A stretch of 64,000 nt of DNA, from positions 62,001 to 126,000 of the forward strand of contig NZ_JAJKFT010000002.1 of the NCBI RefSeq assembly GCF_020966755.1. Direction: 5' to 3'. The translations under genes and the position numbers were made by a program. Under the pieces are notes generated by a model. It had not been told where the DNA came from. It worked only from the letters and a program-made list of their open reading frames with translations, and made no database searches. The stretch comes from Blastopirellula sediminis. GTDB lineage: Bacteria; Planctomycetota; Planctomycetia; Pirellulales; Pirellulaceae. Below, piece by piece: positions 8,948-16,917 of this stretch (its first letter is position 1; every line of letters starts with the position of its first letter).

Positions 8948-11900
8948 TCACGGAATCACGACTGGCGCGAGGACCAATTTGCCAATTCCCAAGCGATTCT
9001 TCATCGAGGGATGTTGCACTATGCCCAGTTCCGAAGCCAGATTCGGCACCTTATTGTCTAAATAGACGGAGATTTCCTTCAAACTAATCCAAAAGTCGCC
9101 GTCATAGTCGGCCACGGAGCCTGACAGCGCCTCGAGCATCGCCTCGGTAAACGCTCCGTTCTCCCACAGGTTCGACTCGACGCTTTCTTGGTCATCGTTG
9201 CAAGACGCAATCACCAAGGTATTCGTCTCGCGCCAAATGTCTTTCTCCTGAGGATGCCTGGGCAGAAATCCCATCTCTCGGACAGCCTTCGTCGCGTGAC
9301 ACGTATCGGTGAATAGAATCTTGTCGCACGGAAGCTCGTCATCGAGCCAGCCGGTCAACTCGTCATGACCAATCCCCGTCGCACGGAGCCGGTCTCGATC
9401 TAAATTCACTGCGCCGAAAAACCATCCGGCGCGACGTTCGTAAACTGCGTGACCAGCCAGGAATACGAAGGCCAGATCCTTGTGGGGGCGGACGGAACGA
9501 GATAGCCAATCCATCGCGTCGCGAATGTTGTTCGTCGTCGCTTCTTCATCGACCAGAACCTTCGAGATTACTTTCGAGTAATGTTGGCCTTCGTAGCGAC
9601 GCCAAGCGTTTGCAAAGTCGATCGCATCTTTATGTGCAAATTGCAATTTTAGACTTGGATTTTGATACTCTGAAATCCCGATCGCCAGGATGTAAAGGTT
9701 GGGGGTTTCGTCGTTCATTACTTCCGCTGGCTTAATGTTGATTTCGCGGCGTTCAGTGGTTTGGGTGCTCTCCCCGATTGCCTCAACCGTGATGACGTTC
9801 TCCCGAGTCGGCAGCGGCACCTCGTGCGTCAAGACGCGAATCCGCTGATTGCCGACGACCTGCTCATGCTCGTCGATGGGGAGAACCAAAACCGGTTGGC
9901 CGTTCGAGCGGACATCAATCTTCTTGACCGGCTTGTCGACGGCAGTTGCGACTCGCGTTTCAACCAAGACAGAATACCGCCCTCCATTGGGTGGCAATGG
10001 CTTGTGCGACACGGCGACCTCTGGCGGTCGATGCGCTTCGACAGTGTCACGATTGCGAAAATCGAGATTATCGTCCGGAGGATTGGGCATTTCACGGAGC
10101 TCCCCATTGGCCAACTGGATCGCTTCGCTTTCGTCGGCCAGGCGAATCGTTTCACGTACAATATCCGGGCGATATAACTGGTCAAACTGACCCACCGCAT
10201 AGAACTCAGCCGTTTGATGACGCGCTCGGTTGAGGTGCCAGCCGACGTACTGTTGTCCTTGCGGGGTGCCGTCAAAATAGCCGCGCGGCGTGTAACCGAC
10301 CCACTCCCCATGTCGATCTAAAAACAACGTCAGATACGGCTCGACAATTTCAGGAGCAGGGCTCAGACGGATCGTCTTCGTCATGACCTTCCACGGGGAC
10401 AAGGGGTCGCTCTTGCGAGCGATCTTGAGATCAACTTCGGCGCCCGGCAACAGCGAGTCTTGCGTGAATAGGTAGTTTCGTTCAAAGAACGAGCCGTCAT
10501 TGAACTTGACGATCACATCGCGAGCAATAATCCCGGCTCGCGCCGCTTCGCTGGCCGGCGGAACATTCGTGACGCTAGAACCGTCGCTGGCGAAATCGAC
10601 GTCGCCCTGGGGCGCTATGGGGCCCAACTTCCATAATCGGATCGTGCCATCCCAGGACGATGTCGCCAGTCGTGTGCCGTCGGGAGAAATTGCGACCGAT
10701 GTGACTGCTCCCGTGTGTCCGACAAACTTGCGAATGACAAGCATCACCGGAGGCCCGGTACCTTTCACGGGAGCGATCTCAAATTGCATTACCTGTCCTG
10801 TCTTCGAGCCGACAATAATCGAATGAGGACCGCCCCCTTGACCGCTATGGGGATTCGCCGCGTAGGACCAGGGAGAGCCAAACTCGCTCTCGCGAAACAG
10901 ACGCGTTCCTAAGATCTGATTCCGAACAGGGTCCGGCAACAAATGCGGATTCAAGTTGTACCTTTTGTCATTCACCTTCAGCGTCAGATCGCGCGTATCC
11001 GCCGGTGCGTCGGGGCTGTTGCGGAGCGAAGACAAGACGCTTGCAGGCCCGCCTGACTTCGGATCGACAATGTCGATCGCCTCGGCCTTGTCAGGAACCG
11101 GGGCCGCATCACGGAAACGCCTCGTTTCCAGGTCGAACGCTAACGAGACCGGACCAAAATGATTGAAGTGGTAACGGGAAGGATCAGAGTAAAAGGAATC
11201 GGCCAGCAACAATGTCTTGCCGTCATCCGACCAGTCGGCCCGATAAAGCTGCTTGTTTTCTGGACGAAGGCGTTTGAACTGCGCACCGGTCCGCGCGTCC
11301 CAAATGTGAACCTCGCCAAACGCATCGCCGCTAGCGACCAAGCCCGTGCGTGGGTTGTAGTCGATTGAGGTGGGGTCAATTCGATGCTTCCTGTAGACCG
11401 TTGCAGGGAGATCCGAATCTTCTTTCCACACGGCGGCCCAAAAATTGGAATTGTCCGATGTGCCTGCCATCGCCGTCCAGTAAGCGCTGCCGATAGCGAA
11501 ATCCGACGCGCTTGCCGCTCCCCCAACCCCTGGCAATTGTTGACGACTCATAAGGTGCATCAGGTTGTGTGCGGCATTTGGCCAATTGTCGAAATGCTGT
11601 TCGATGCGGCCGGTCTCGGTCGAGATCATGCTGCACTCCGTCGGCGACGTCCACATTATCCAGTCATCATCCAAGGGCATGATGAAGTTCGGTCTCAGCG
11701 AATATCGTGGACCATGCTTTTCATCAAAAGGAGCAGGTATCCCCTCCAACGATCCGTACACGAAATTTCGGTTCGGCTGCCACCTTTCTCGATCACGGTC
11801 CCACCGCAAGACATAAAGCATGCCGTCGCATCCAGTGGTAGCCAGCGTTTGTCCCGAAGGAGAAATCGCCAGGTTCTGCGTACAGCCGAGATGACCTTCG

Positions 11901-12322
11901 ATCAATTGGTGAATCTCGTTGGGATTCGTCAAATCATAAACGCGAGTCGAACCAAATTCCGAGTTGTCGGTAACGGCGACCAGCAAATGGTGGCTGTTGG
12001 GCATGAAGCGGACGACGTTGATCGTACCGGAACTGAAGCCGCCCGGTTCTCGATAGCCGCGCAATGTCGTAATCAGCTGACCAGTTTGCAGGTCCCAGAC
12101 CACCACCTGCTTGCCACTGGCGGCCGCAACGTACTGACCGTCGTCACTCATCGAGACCGACACGACCGGCTCGCCGGTAAGCCCTTTGGGATCGATCACC
12201 AATTGCGGCATTACGCTCTGCACCGATTCGTAGGCGGCCTCGCCGGCGGCTGCAAACCCGACGAAATTGTCGCAGCCGACGATAATCGCGAGGATGGTAA
12301 GAAGTGATCGGATGCGATCCAT
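8948..12322 (-). CDS. Secreted WD40-PDZ-caspase family protein
   Basis: An 1124-residue protein. ATG 12322 is preferred to the longer frame (12472) because AGGAG stands 8 bases before it and it gives a signal peptide (MDRIRSLLTILAIIVG). Residues 40-560 hold WD40 repeats, with partly degenerate blades and one clear blade (VTSVAISPDGTRLATSSWDG). A PDZ-like segment follows (PPASEAARAGIIARDVIVKF), then the linker seen in bacterial WD40-caspases (GEWVGYTPRGYFDGTPQG). The C-terminal 270 residues are a peptidase C14 (caspase-like) domain: YILAIGISEY, the catalytic His in FLAGHAVYE (His958) and Cys in FTDTCHA (Cys1008). Both catalytic residues are present. By analogy it would be a protease cleaving after basic residues, but the specificity cannot be read from the sequence. 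Export suggests a role outside the cytoplasmic membrane, not in cell death by the classic route. Confidence 0.9.
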   Translation of the reverse strand: MDRIRSLLTILAIIVGCDNFVGFAAAGEAAYESVQSVMPQLVIDPKGLTGEPVVSVSMSDDGQYVAAASGKQVVVWDLQTGQLITTLRGYREPGGFSSGTINVVRFMPNSHHLLVAVTDNSEFGSTRVYDLTNPNEIHQLIEGHLGCTQNLAISPSGQTLATTGCDGMLYVLRWDRDRERWQPNRNFVYGSLEGIPAPFDEKHGPRYSLRPNFIMPLDDDWIMWTSPTECSMISTETGRIEQHFDNWPNAAHNLMHLMSRQQLPGVGGAASASDFAIGSAYWTAMAGTSDNSNFWAAVWKEDSDLPATVYRKHRIDPTSIDYNPRTGLVASGDAFGEVHIWDARTGAQFKRLRPENKQLYRADWSDDGKTLLLADSFYSDPSRYHFNHFGPVSLAFDLETRRFRDAAPVPDKAEAIDIVDPKSGGPASVLSSLRNSPDAPADTRDLTLKVNDKRYNLNPHLLPDPVRNQILGTRLFRESEFGSPWSYAANPHSGQGGGPHSIIVGSKTGQVMQFEIAPVKGTGPPVMLVIRKFVGHTGAVTSVAISPDGTRLATSSWDGTIRLWKLGPIAPQGDVDFASDGSSVTNVPPASEAARAGIIARDVIVKFNDGSFFERNYLFTQDSLLPGAEVDLKIARKSDPLSPWKVMTKTIRLSPAPEIVEPYLTLFLDRHGEWVGYTPRGYFDGTPQGQQYVGWHLNRARHQTAEFYAVGQFDQLYRPDIVRETIRLADESEAIQLANGELREMPNPPDDNLDFRNRDTVEAHRPPEVAVSHKPLPPNGGRYSVLVETRVATAVDKPVKKIDVRSNGQPVLVLPIDEHEQVVGNQRIRVLTHEVPLPTRENVITVEAIGESTQTTERREINIKPAEVMNDETPNLYILAIGISEYQNPSLKLQFAHKDAIDFANAWRRYEGQHYSKVISKVLVDEEATTNNIRDAMDWLSRSVRPHKDLAFVFLAGHAVYERRAGWFFGAVNLDRDRLRATGIGHDELTGWLDDELPCDKILFTDTCHATKAVREMGFLPRHPQEKDIWRETNTLVIASCNDDQESVESNLWENGAFTEAMLEALSGSVADYDGDFWISLKEISVYLDNKVPNLASELGIVQHPSMKNRLGIGKLVLAPVVIP

Positions 12323-12492
12323 AGCGAAGACTCCTGAGGCGATTTCAAGCGATCGTCGTATACGGTCAGGAAGCATGTTGGCGCTTTCGAGAATTCTCTT
12401 CAAGCCGCGCCCTTCGTCGATCGTGGGAAAATGAAGGCGGCGGCGAACCTGAAGAAACAGATAAACTACCAATCAACGCTAAGATATGCGAG

Positions 12493-12529
12493 AAAAAAAG
12501 CCTCCCACTCTATCTACAGAGTGGGAGGC
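12493..12529 (-). terminator. Intrinsic terminator of the small secreted protein gene
   Basis: A perfect 12-bp stem (GCCTCCCACTCT at 12500-12511 with AGAGTGGGAGGC at 12518-12529) and a 6-base loop, followed on the minus strand by seven T residues (12499-12493). It lies 19 bases after the stop codon of the gene ending at 12548 and separates it from the WD40-caspase gene. Confidence 0.92.
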
Positions 12530-12547
12530 TCCCCTTTCGACCGCACG

Positions 12548-13183
12548 CTAGTTACCTTCCGCAATCGTCACGGTCTTCTCCGTCGAAGTCTTCAAGATCG
12601 TTCCGTCAACGGTGGAAGTTTCGGCGATTTCAGCTTCTCCCCGAGACGGAACCGCGAAGCCGGGATCAGGGTTCTTGTAAATGACGATTCCAGCTTCTGG
12701 GGTGAGCGACATCGGCAAAGCTCGCACGATGCGGCCATCGGGACGCACGACTTCCAGTTCGATCGGCGTGGCGGACCGCAGTCCCAGCTTGGGAATGTTG
12801 AACGCGACGCTGTTGGTTGACCACTCCAGGATTTCGCACGTATGCGTAACCGGTCCGATATGAAGCAGGACATGTCCCTTTTCCGTGCCCAGGAAGCTAA
12901 CGGCCGCACGGACCGTTGAACCAACTTCCACTTCCGGCAGCTTCACTTCGATCTGCGGTGGTGCAGCGACCTCAGTCTTCACCGCACGAACCGCCGTAAC
13001 AGTTGTGCTTTTGGCGACGGTCGCGACGCTTGCCTGAACCGTCCGCACAACCGGCGGCGGTGAAGTATGCGAATAATAAACGATCTTGCGTCCGTCGTTG
13101 GGGCAAGCGCTGGCCGCCGAAGTGGAAACAATGACGCCGGTCAAAACAGCAGCGAACGAGAAAAACGAAATGCAACGAGTCAT
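12548..13183 (-). CDS. Small secreted protein of unknown function
   Basis: A 211-residue protein with a clear signal peptide (MTRCISFFSFAAVLTGVIVS, cleavage near SAASA). After a linker rich in Val, Thr and Ala come about 120 residues of beta-strand character (VEVGSTVRAAVSFLGTEKGH, HTCEILEWSTNSVAFNIPKL, IELEVVRPDGRIVRALPMSL) with the feel of an IPT/TIG or other immunoglobulin-like fold. No catalytic residues are seen. It is monocistronic: a strong terminator follows and a 300-base region precedes it. Its position between the ECF sigma/anti-sigma pair and the caspase gene makes it a candidate target of that sigma factor, which is inference only. Confidence 0.8.
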   Translation of the reverse strand: MTRCISFFSFAAVLTGVIVSTSAASACPNDGRKIVYYSHTSPPPVVRTVQASVATVAKSTTVTAVRAVKTEVAAPPQIEVKLPEVEVGSTVRAAVSFLGTEKGHVLLHIGPVTHTCEILEWSTNSVAFNIPKLGLRSATPIELEVVRPDGRIVRALPMSLTPEAGIVIYKNPDPGFAVPSRGEAEIAETSTVDGTILKTSTEKTVTIAEGN

Positions 13184-13487
13184 GATTCAGTTCCTTGGAA
13201 TGTAAGCTATGTGCTTCATTAAATGAAATTGCGAAAAGGGAAGGCTCGATCCTGAGTGCACAAAGCAGCTCAGTCTCTCGAAGATTCGCCGCCGTTTTTC
13301 TCCTTTCCAATCGTTTGGCGGCCCTGTTTGGTTACCGATTGAAAGGGACACGCGGCCCGCGGAGAAATCTTCCCGGCGAATTCCCAAAAAAAAAAGAGAA
13401 AGTCGCTTCGCCACGCCGCATAGCGAGAGAAAGCGATGCGGCAAATCCCTTAAGCGGCAATGAGTTAGATGCGCCGCTCGACGAACG
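13184..13487. other. Intergenic region with a candidate hairpin
   Basis: About 300 bases between the start of the small secreted protein gene and the stop of the putative anti-sigma gene, both on the minus strand. A hairpin (GCCGCAT pairing with ATGCGGC, about 13420-13443) followed at a distance on the minus strand by a ten-T run (13395-13386) could end the sigma operon, but the stem and T-run are not adjacent. The rest presumably holds the promoter of the secreted protein gene. Confidence 0.4.
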
Positions 13488-14402
13488 CTACGACTTCGCA
13501 GGCCGCAGGCGTAATTCGTCTACCATGTCGCGGACCAGATTATCCATCGACTCGCGAACTTCTGCGGCGGGGTCCCCTTCTTCAAGACGCACGATGTGAT
13601 CGTCGATCTCGCCCGCCCAAAGTCGACATTGGCGATAGAGCCATTGACGATCCTTGTCCGAAACGACGCTATGCTTGGCCAGCATGATTCGCGAACAGCC
13701 GCCCCGAAATTCGGCCAGTCGCTGCGACAGATCGGCGGCATCCACAGGACGCTGATCAAACCACGCTTCGGCTCCATCGGCCAGATGTTCAAAGTAGGCC
13801 TGGGGAGCCTTTGCGTCCGCGAGCAAGTTGGGGTCGGACCATCCCCAAACCGCCGAGTCCTTCGTGGGAATTTCGCTTTCGGGCCAATAGCGGCCAATCG
13901 CGATACCCAACGCCAAACACGCCGCCAAGGCCAACCACCAACCCATCGTGCTGCGGCGGGAAGAACCAGTAGCCGCAGGCGGCTTCGCCGGAGAGGAACT
14001 GGAGGAATTCACCTCGGCTTCCGGCGGGGGGGACGATATCCTGGCCTGCAGCGCGAGCTTGCCTCGCGTGCAACTCTCCCGCGTCGTTTGATCCAAGGCA
14101 GCTTCGTTCCACCAGCAGTCCCCGCCGTGTACGACAATTTCGTCGTAGAGATCGATCAAACGCCGAGGATTCTGCAACAGCAAAGCGATCGATTCGTGAG
14201 AGACCGAGCTAAGCCCGTTCTCCCAAATCAACGAACGATCCGCTCCCAGAATCTCGCTTAACGTCGGCCCGTTTTCGTTGATTCCGTGACAAGCGGCAAG
14301 TTCCGAGACTAGTTCAGGCAGATGGAGACTTACGAGCTGCAACTCCAGCCAACTCGCCAGTTCTTCATCTTCCACCGGCATATCGATCATGTGGAGCTTC
14401 AT
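13488..14402 (-). CDS. Membrane-anchored putative anti-sigma factor
   Basis: A 304-residue protein starting at ATG 14402, whose first bases overlap the TGA stop of the sigma factor gene (ATGA), so the two are translationally coupled. The N-terminal 130 residues are acidic and cytoplasmic in type, followed by a Ser/Pro-rich linker (SSSSSPAKPPAATGSSRR), a single transmembrane helix (WWLALAACLALGIAIG) and an extracytoplasmic helical domain of about 130 residues. This layout and its place directly after an ECF sigma gene suggest an anti-sigma factor, although the classic HxxxCxxC zinc motif is not visible. The C-terminal domain could sense an envelope signal. A longer start at 14423 is possible but would overlap the sigma gene more. 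Confidence 0.7.
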   Translation of the reverse strand: MKLHMIDMPVEDEELASWLELQLVSLHLPELVSELAACHGINENGPTLSEILGADRSLIWENGLSSVSHESIALLLQNPRRLIDLYDEIVVHGGDCWWNEAALDQTTRESCTRGKLALQARISSPPPEAEVNSSSSSPAKPPAATGSSRRSTMGWWLALAACLALGIAIGRYWPESEIPTKDSAVWGWSDPNLLADAKAPQAYFEHLADGAEAWFDQRPVDAADLSQRLAEFRGGCSRIMLAKHSVVSDKDRQWLYRQCRLWAGEIDDHIVRLEEGDPAAEVRESMDNLVRDMVDELRLRPAKS

Positions 14403-15001
14403 CCTTCCGCTCCTTGAACGCAATCCGACATGCGCCGCTTGGCGTCAAAGAGAATCCGGTGGGCCCTTTCTTTCGAGATCTCCAGGACGGCGCAAATCTC
14501 CCCAAATCTCTGGCCGGCCATCCGCGACCGGAAGACTCGCGCCCAGGTAATATTCGCCTTTTCCAGCCGTTTCAGGCAGTTTTCCAGAATCGACATCCGC
14601 TCCAATTCAAGCGTCAGCATTATTGGATTGGCGTGGTTGTCAGCGGCGTTTTCCCATTCCGAATGGCCATCCGCATTTTTGAACTTGCCTGCCGCGCGAA
14701 ACATATCCATTCCGCAATTTCGGGCGACATGGAACAACCACGGGCGAAACCAGGAGCCTGACTTATAGCCGTTTTCCGGCAGCTTATCCCAGACCTTTTG
14801 CCACGTTTCCTGGGCAGCATCCTCGGCGCGACTATGATCCAAGCCGAGACGACGCAGGAAAGTGAGGACTCTTGCCGAATACCTCTCGTAGAGCTGTAGA
14901 AACGCCGCTTCAGCAGCCGTTGTACGCCCGTCGTCGGCGACGACCGCCGCTAGCGACTCGTCCGTCGTGATTTCCAGCGTGGATTGATTTTGCGCGCTCA
15001 T
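14399..15001 (-). CDS. ECF-type RNA polymerase sigma factor
   Basis: A 200-residue protein with sigma-70 region 2 (LYERYSARVLTFLRRLGLDH, then AEDAAQETWQKVW and FRPWLFHVARNCGMDMFR) and a region 4 helix-turn-helix (FGEICAVLEISKERAHRILF). Between them lies the usual variable linker. It directs RNA polymerase to a set of promoters in response to a signal passed on by the coupled downstream membrane protein. No extra C-terminal domain is present. The targets cannot be read from the window, though the secreted proteins downstream on the same strand are natural candidates. Confidence 0.9.
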   Translation of the reverse strand: MSAQNQSTLEITTDESLAAVVADDGRTTAAEAAFLQLYERYSARVLTFLRRLGLDHSRAEDAAQETWQKVWDKLPENGYKSGSWFRPWLFHVARNCGMDMFRAAGKFKNADGHSEWENAADNHANPIMLTLELERMSILENCLKRLEKANITWARVFRSRMAGQRFGEICAVLEISKERAHRILFDAKRRMSDCVQGAEG

Positions 15002-15456
15002 AATGCCGGATTATGGAAGATCGCTACTTCCTTGGCAACTAAAGAATTTTGCCTTCCTGGCGTCATTATTGGCGGTCACGTCGTCTGATGCGCACCGTCC
15101 CGCGCGTATCGTCAATTAATCGTTCCGTGCGCCGGCGTTGGAATTTAGCTCCGGGAGTTTCGGTCAGCACTTCGTGCACACAGACTCGCTTTCGATGGAG
15201 TAGAGTGCGGATCCAAGTATAAAATCCGTCCGCAACAAACGCGAAGCGTTTTGCTACCCAAGTCGGCGCCAGCGACGGACGCCGCTAAAAAGTCGCGGCG
15301 ATCGTGGCATAATAGAGAAAAAGGCTTCACGTCCGTGAGCCGATAAGCGGCGTCGCTGCGCTAAATTTTGGCCGGCTTTGTGTCATAATACTTGTTGGTG
15401 ATGTTTAACCATCGGACCGAATCACCCGCGTTGCGCAATGAACGGAGACGCCTGGG
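15002..15456. other. Intergenic region between divergent genes
   Basis: About 455 bases between the ECF sigma gene (minus) and an unknown gene (plus). Small palindromes are present (AAACGCGAAGCGTTTT near 15238, TCACGTCCGTGA near 15328) but no gene, no copy of the tRNA-Ser 3' end and no convincing promoter were recognised. It should hold the promoters of both genes and may contain one edge of the recombinase locus. Confidence 0.4.
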
Positions 15457-16584
15457 ATGTCGAATGGATCGGAGTCGTTTGACGAGTATCCCTATTTCTT
15501 CTTGCCGCGTCCTGTCGGGCAGCTAAACTCACTGCCGGTTGAATTGAGGTGGGAGGTTACGCGACGACATCCCTTCTACATCAGCTTTTGGTCAGCCGCG
15601 CGAGATCATTTTGCCCGCGTTCCTAATCAATCGTTGCAGGTGCAGGCAGTTCGGCAGATTGCCGCTGGAATCGTTAACGCAGTGGGGGTGACGGCGTCCG
15701 TGCCTGATCCTAGGCTGTCGTTCGAGGAATTGGACGAAGCGACGAATCGTAGTAGCTGGTTAAACAGGGCGATCACTCCCGTTTCGTGCCGGGGTTTGCT
15801 TGGGCGTTTGTTGGCTATTCTCCCACCGGCGGAGTTTCTGGATGTGATGTCGCGAATTACGAATGCCATGCAGGCGGAATCGGACGAGATCTCACAGCGG
15901 TATGCTGGGCTGCTTGAAATGCAAAGTATCGAGGGGACTTTAGACTTTGGCGGGCCGGAGCCGCTGGTCAGCATCAACCCGCGACTGGCCAACGGAATCA
16001 TTCAGCGGGACCTCGATAATTTGCTGGAGGAGTGGCGTGACCGGCTTGAGATTACGGTAGGTCGCGATCGGTCCGATAGCATTCCCGACTTTTTGCAAGT
16101 CTGGGATTCTCGAGAAGGCTGGCGCGAAGGGGCTTATCATAGCGAGGAAGAGCACACGCTGAAGGAGGTTGCCCAACTTCTAGATATATCCGAATCGAAT
16201 GCGAATAGTCGCTATCGCAGGGCCTTCGAGCTAATAACGGGCTACGAATACTCGCCGACGATGTGGGTTCGATTCATGGGCATCGTCAAGATTTCGCAGG
16301 TTAGTTTGAAAAGACTCGGACGCGTTGCGAGAAGTCGCCCGTTGAAGGAGCGGGGGCCGCGCGAGGTTCCCGAATCAACGTTAGCCAGCTCGGGCGATTC
16401 TCGTGGAGTCATAAATGGTCTCTCCGAGCAAGTCGTCCAGGATAACATTGAGATAAGGGACCTGATGATCGATATTTCCGAATGGGCGGAAGCTGGGCTT
16501 ACTGACGCTGAAATTCACGACAAACTCAAAATCAGCGAAGACATCAGCGATGTAATTCAGTTCATCAGGACGCGCGGCAACTGA
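15457..16584 (+). CDS. Unknown protein with a helix-turn-helix, recombinase locus
   Basis: A 375-residue protein not assigned to a family. The first 200 residues are helical. Near residues 235-262 the phrase LKEVAQLLDISESNANSRYR looks like a sigma region 4 or LuxR-type helix-turn-helix, so DNA binding is likely. The C-terminal region (IEIRDLMIDISEWAEAGLTD, AEIHDKLKISEDISDVIQFI) reads as another helical, possibly HTH-like, segment. There is no signal peptide or membrane helix. It is followed by a terminator-like hairpin and then the excisionase and integrase genes on the same strand, suggesting a regulator of that locus or cargo carried with it. Base composition is slightly less GC-rich than in the flanking genes. 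Confidence 0.65.
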   Translation: MSNGSESFDEYPYFFLPRPVGQLNSLPVELRWEVTRRHPFYISFWSAARDHFARVPNQSLQVQAVRQIAAGIVNAVGVTASVPDPRLSFEELDEATNRSSWLNRAITPVSCRGLLGRLLAILPPAEFLDVMSRITNAMQAESDEISQRYAGLLEMQSIEGTLDFGGPEPLVSINPRLANGIIQRDLDNLLEEWRDRLEITVGRDRSDSIPDFLQVWDSREGWREGAYHSEEEHTLKEVAQLLDISESNANSRYRRAFELITGYEYSPTMWVRFMGIVKISQVSLKRLGRVARSRPLKERGPREVPESTLASSGDSRGVINGLSEQVVQDNIEIRDLMIDISEWAEAGLTDAEIHDKLKISEDISDVIQFIRTRGN

Positions 16585-16623
16585 GGGGCCTGCGGCGTAA
16601 AAAATAAGCCGCTCGTTATTTTG

Positions 16624-16667
16624 CAACCGGAAGAGGATAGGAAGTTCATCCTCTTTTTTTCCGGTTG
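16624..16667 (+). terminator. Nested hairpin with T-run just before the excisionase gene
   Basis: An inner stem GAGGAT/ATCCTC (16633-16638 with 16648-16653) is followed at once by seven T residues (16654-16660), the form of an intrinsic terminator. An outer stem CAACCGG/CCGGTTG (16624-16630 with 16661-16667) encloses it. The excisionase ATG follows at 16672, so the outer stem covers the region where its ribosome binding site would be. It can serve as terminator of the upstream gene and may attenuate xis-int expression. Confidence 0.7.
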
Positions 16668-16671
16668 AAGC

Positions 16672-16917
16672 ATGTCCGATTTTTCAGATGAAGCAGCGCA
16701 ACTGCTTTCGATTCAAGAGCTAAGCGACCGCTCCGGCGTTTCCGTCGTCACTCTGCGGCGATGGGTGAAGTCTGGAGCGATTTCGTATTTTCAGCCAGGC
16801 GGCAAGAACGGCCGCCTTCTTTTTCCTGCGGATGCGATTCAGGCGTCCGCGTCAAATCTCCCCGCGTCGGAGCGTCCATCGCCCCGAGCGGGGCGACGTC
16901 CGAAGTGGCAATCGTAG
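16672..16917 (+). CDS. Excisionase-like (MerR-type HTH) DNA-binding protein
   Basis: An 81-residue protein with a winged helix-turn-helix of the MerR/excisionase type: LLSIQELSDRSGVSVVTLRR, then WVKSGAISYFQPGGKNGRLL and FPADAI. The C-terminal tail is basic (SPRAGRRPKWQS). Such proteins direct a neighbouring tyrosine recombinase toward excision or act as its repressor. The gene ends with TAG directly before the GTG of the integrase frame, in the same reading frame and with no gap. Its start region is covered by a hairpin. The assignment as a recombination directionality factor is inferred from size, HTH type and position. Confidence 0.85.
   Translation: MSDFSDEAAQLLSIQELSDRSGVSVVTLRRWVKSGAISYFQPGGKNGRLLFPADAIQASASNLPASERPSPRAGRRPKWQS

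Noticed and set aside
13386-13443. Hairpin plus T10 run as a firm terminator of the sigma operon
   Set aside because: The T-run is about 25 bases away from the stem on the minus strand, so it does not meet the usual form; kept only as a candidate.
15002-15456. Possible attL repeat of the recombinase locus
   Set aside because: No duplicate of the tRNA-Ser 3' end or of the 18256 palindrome was found here by reading.
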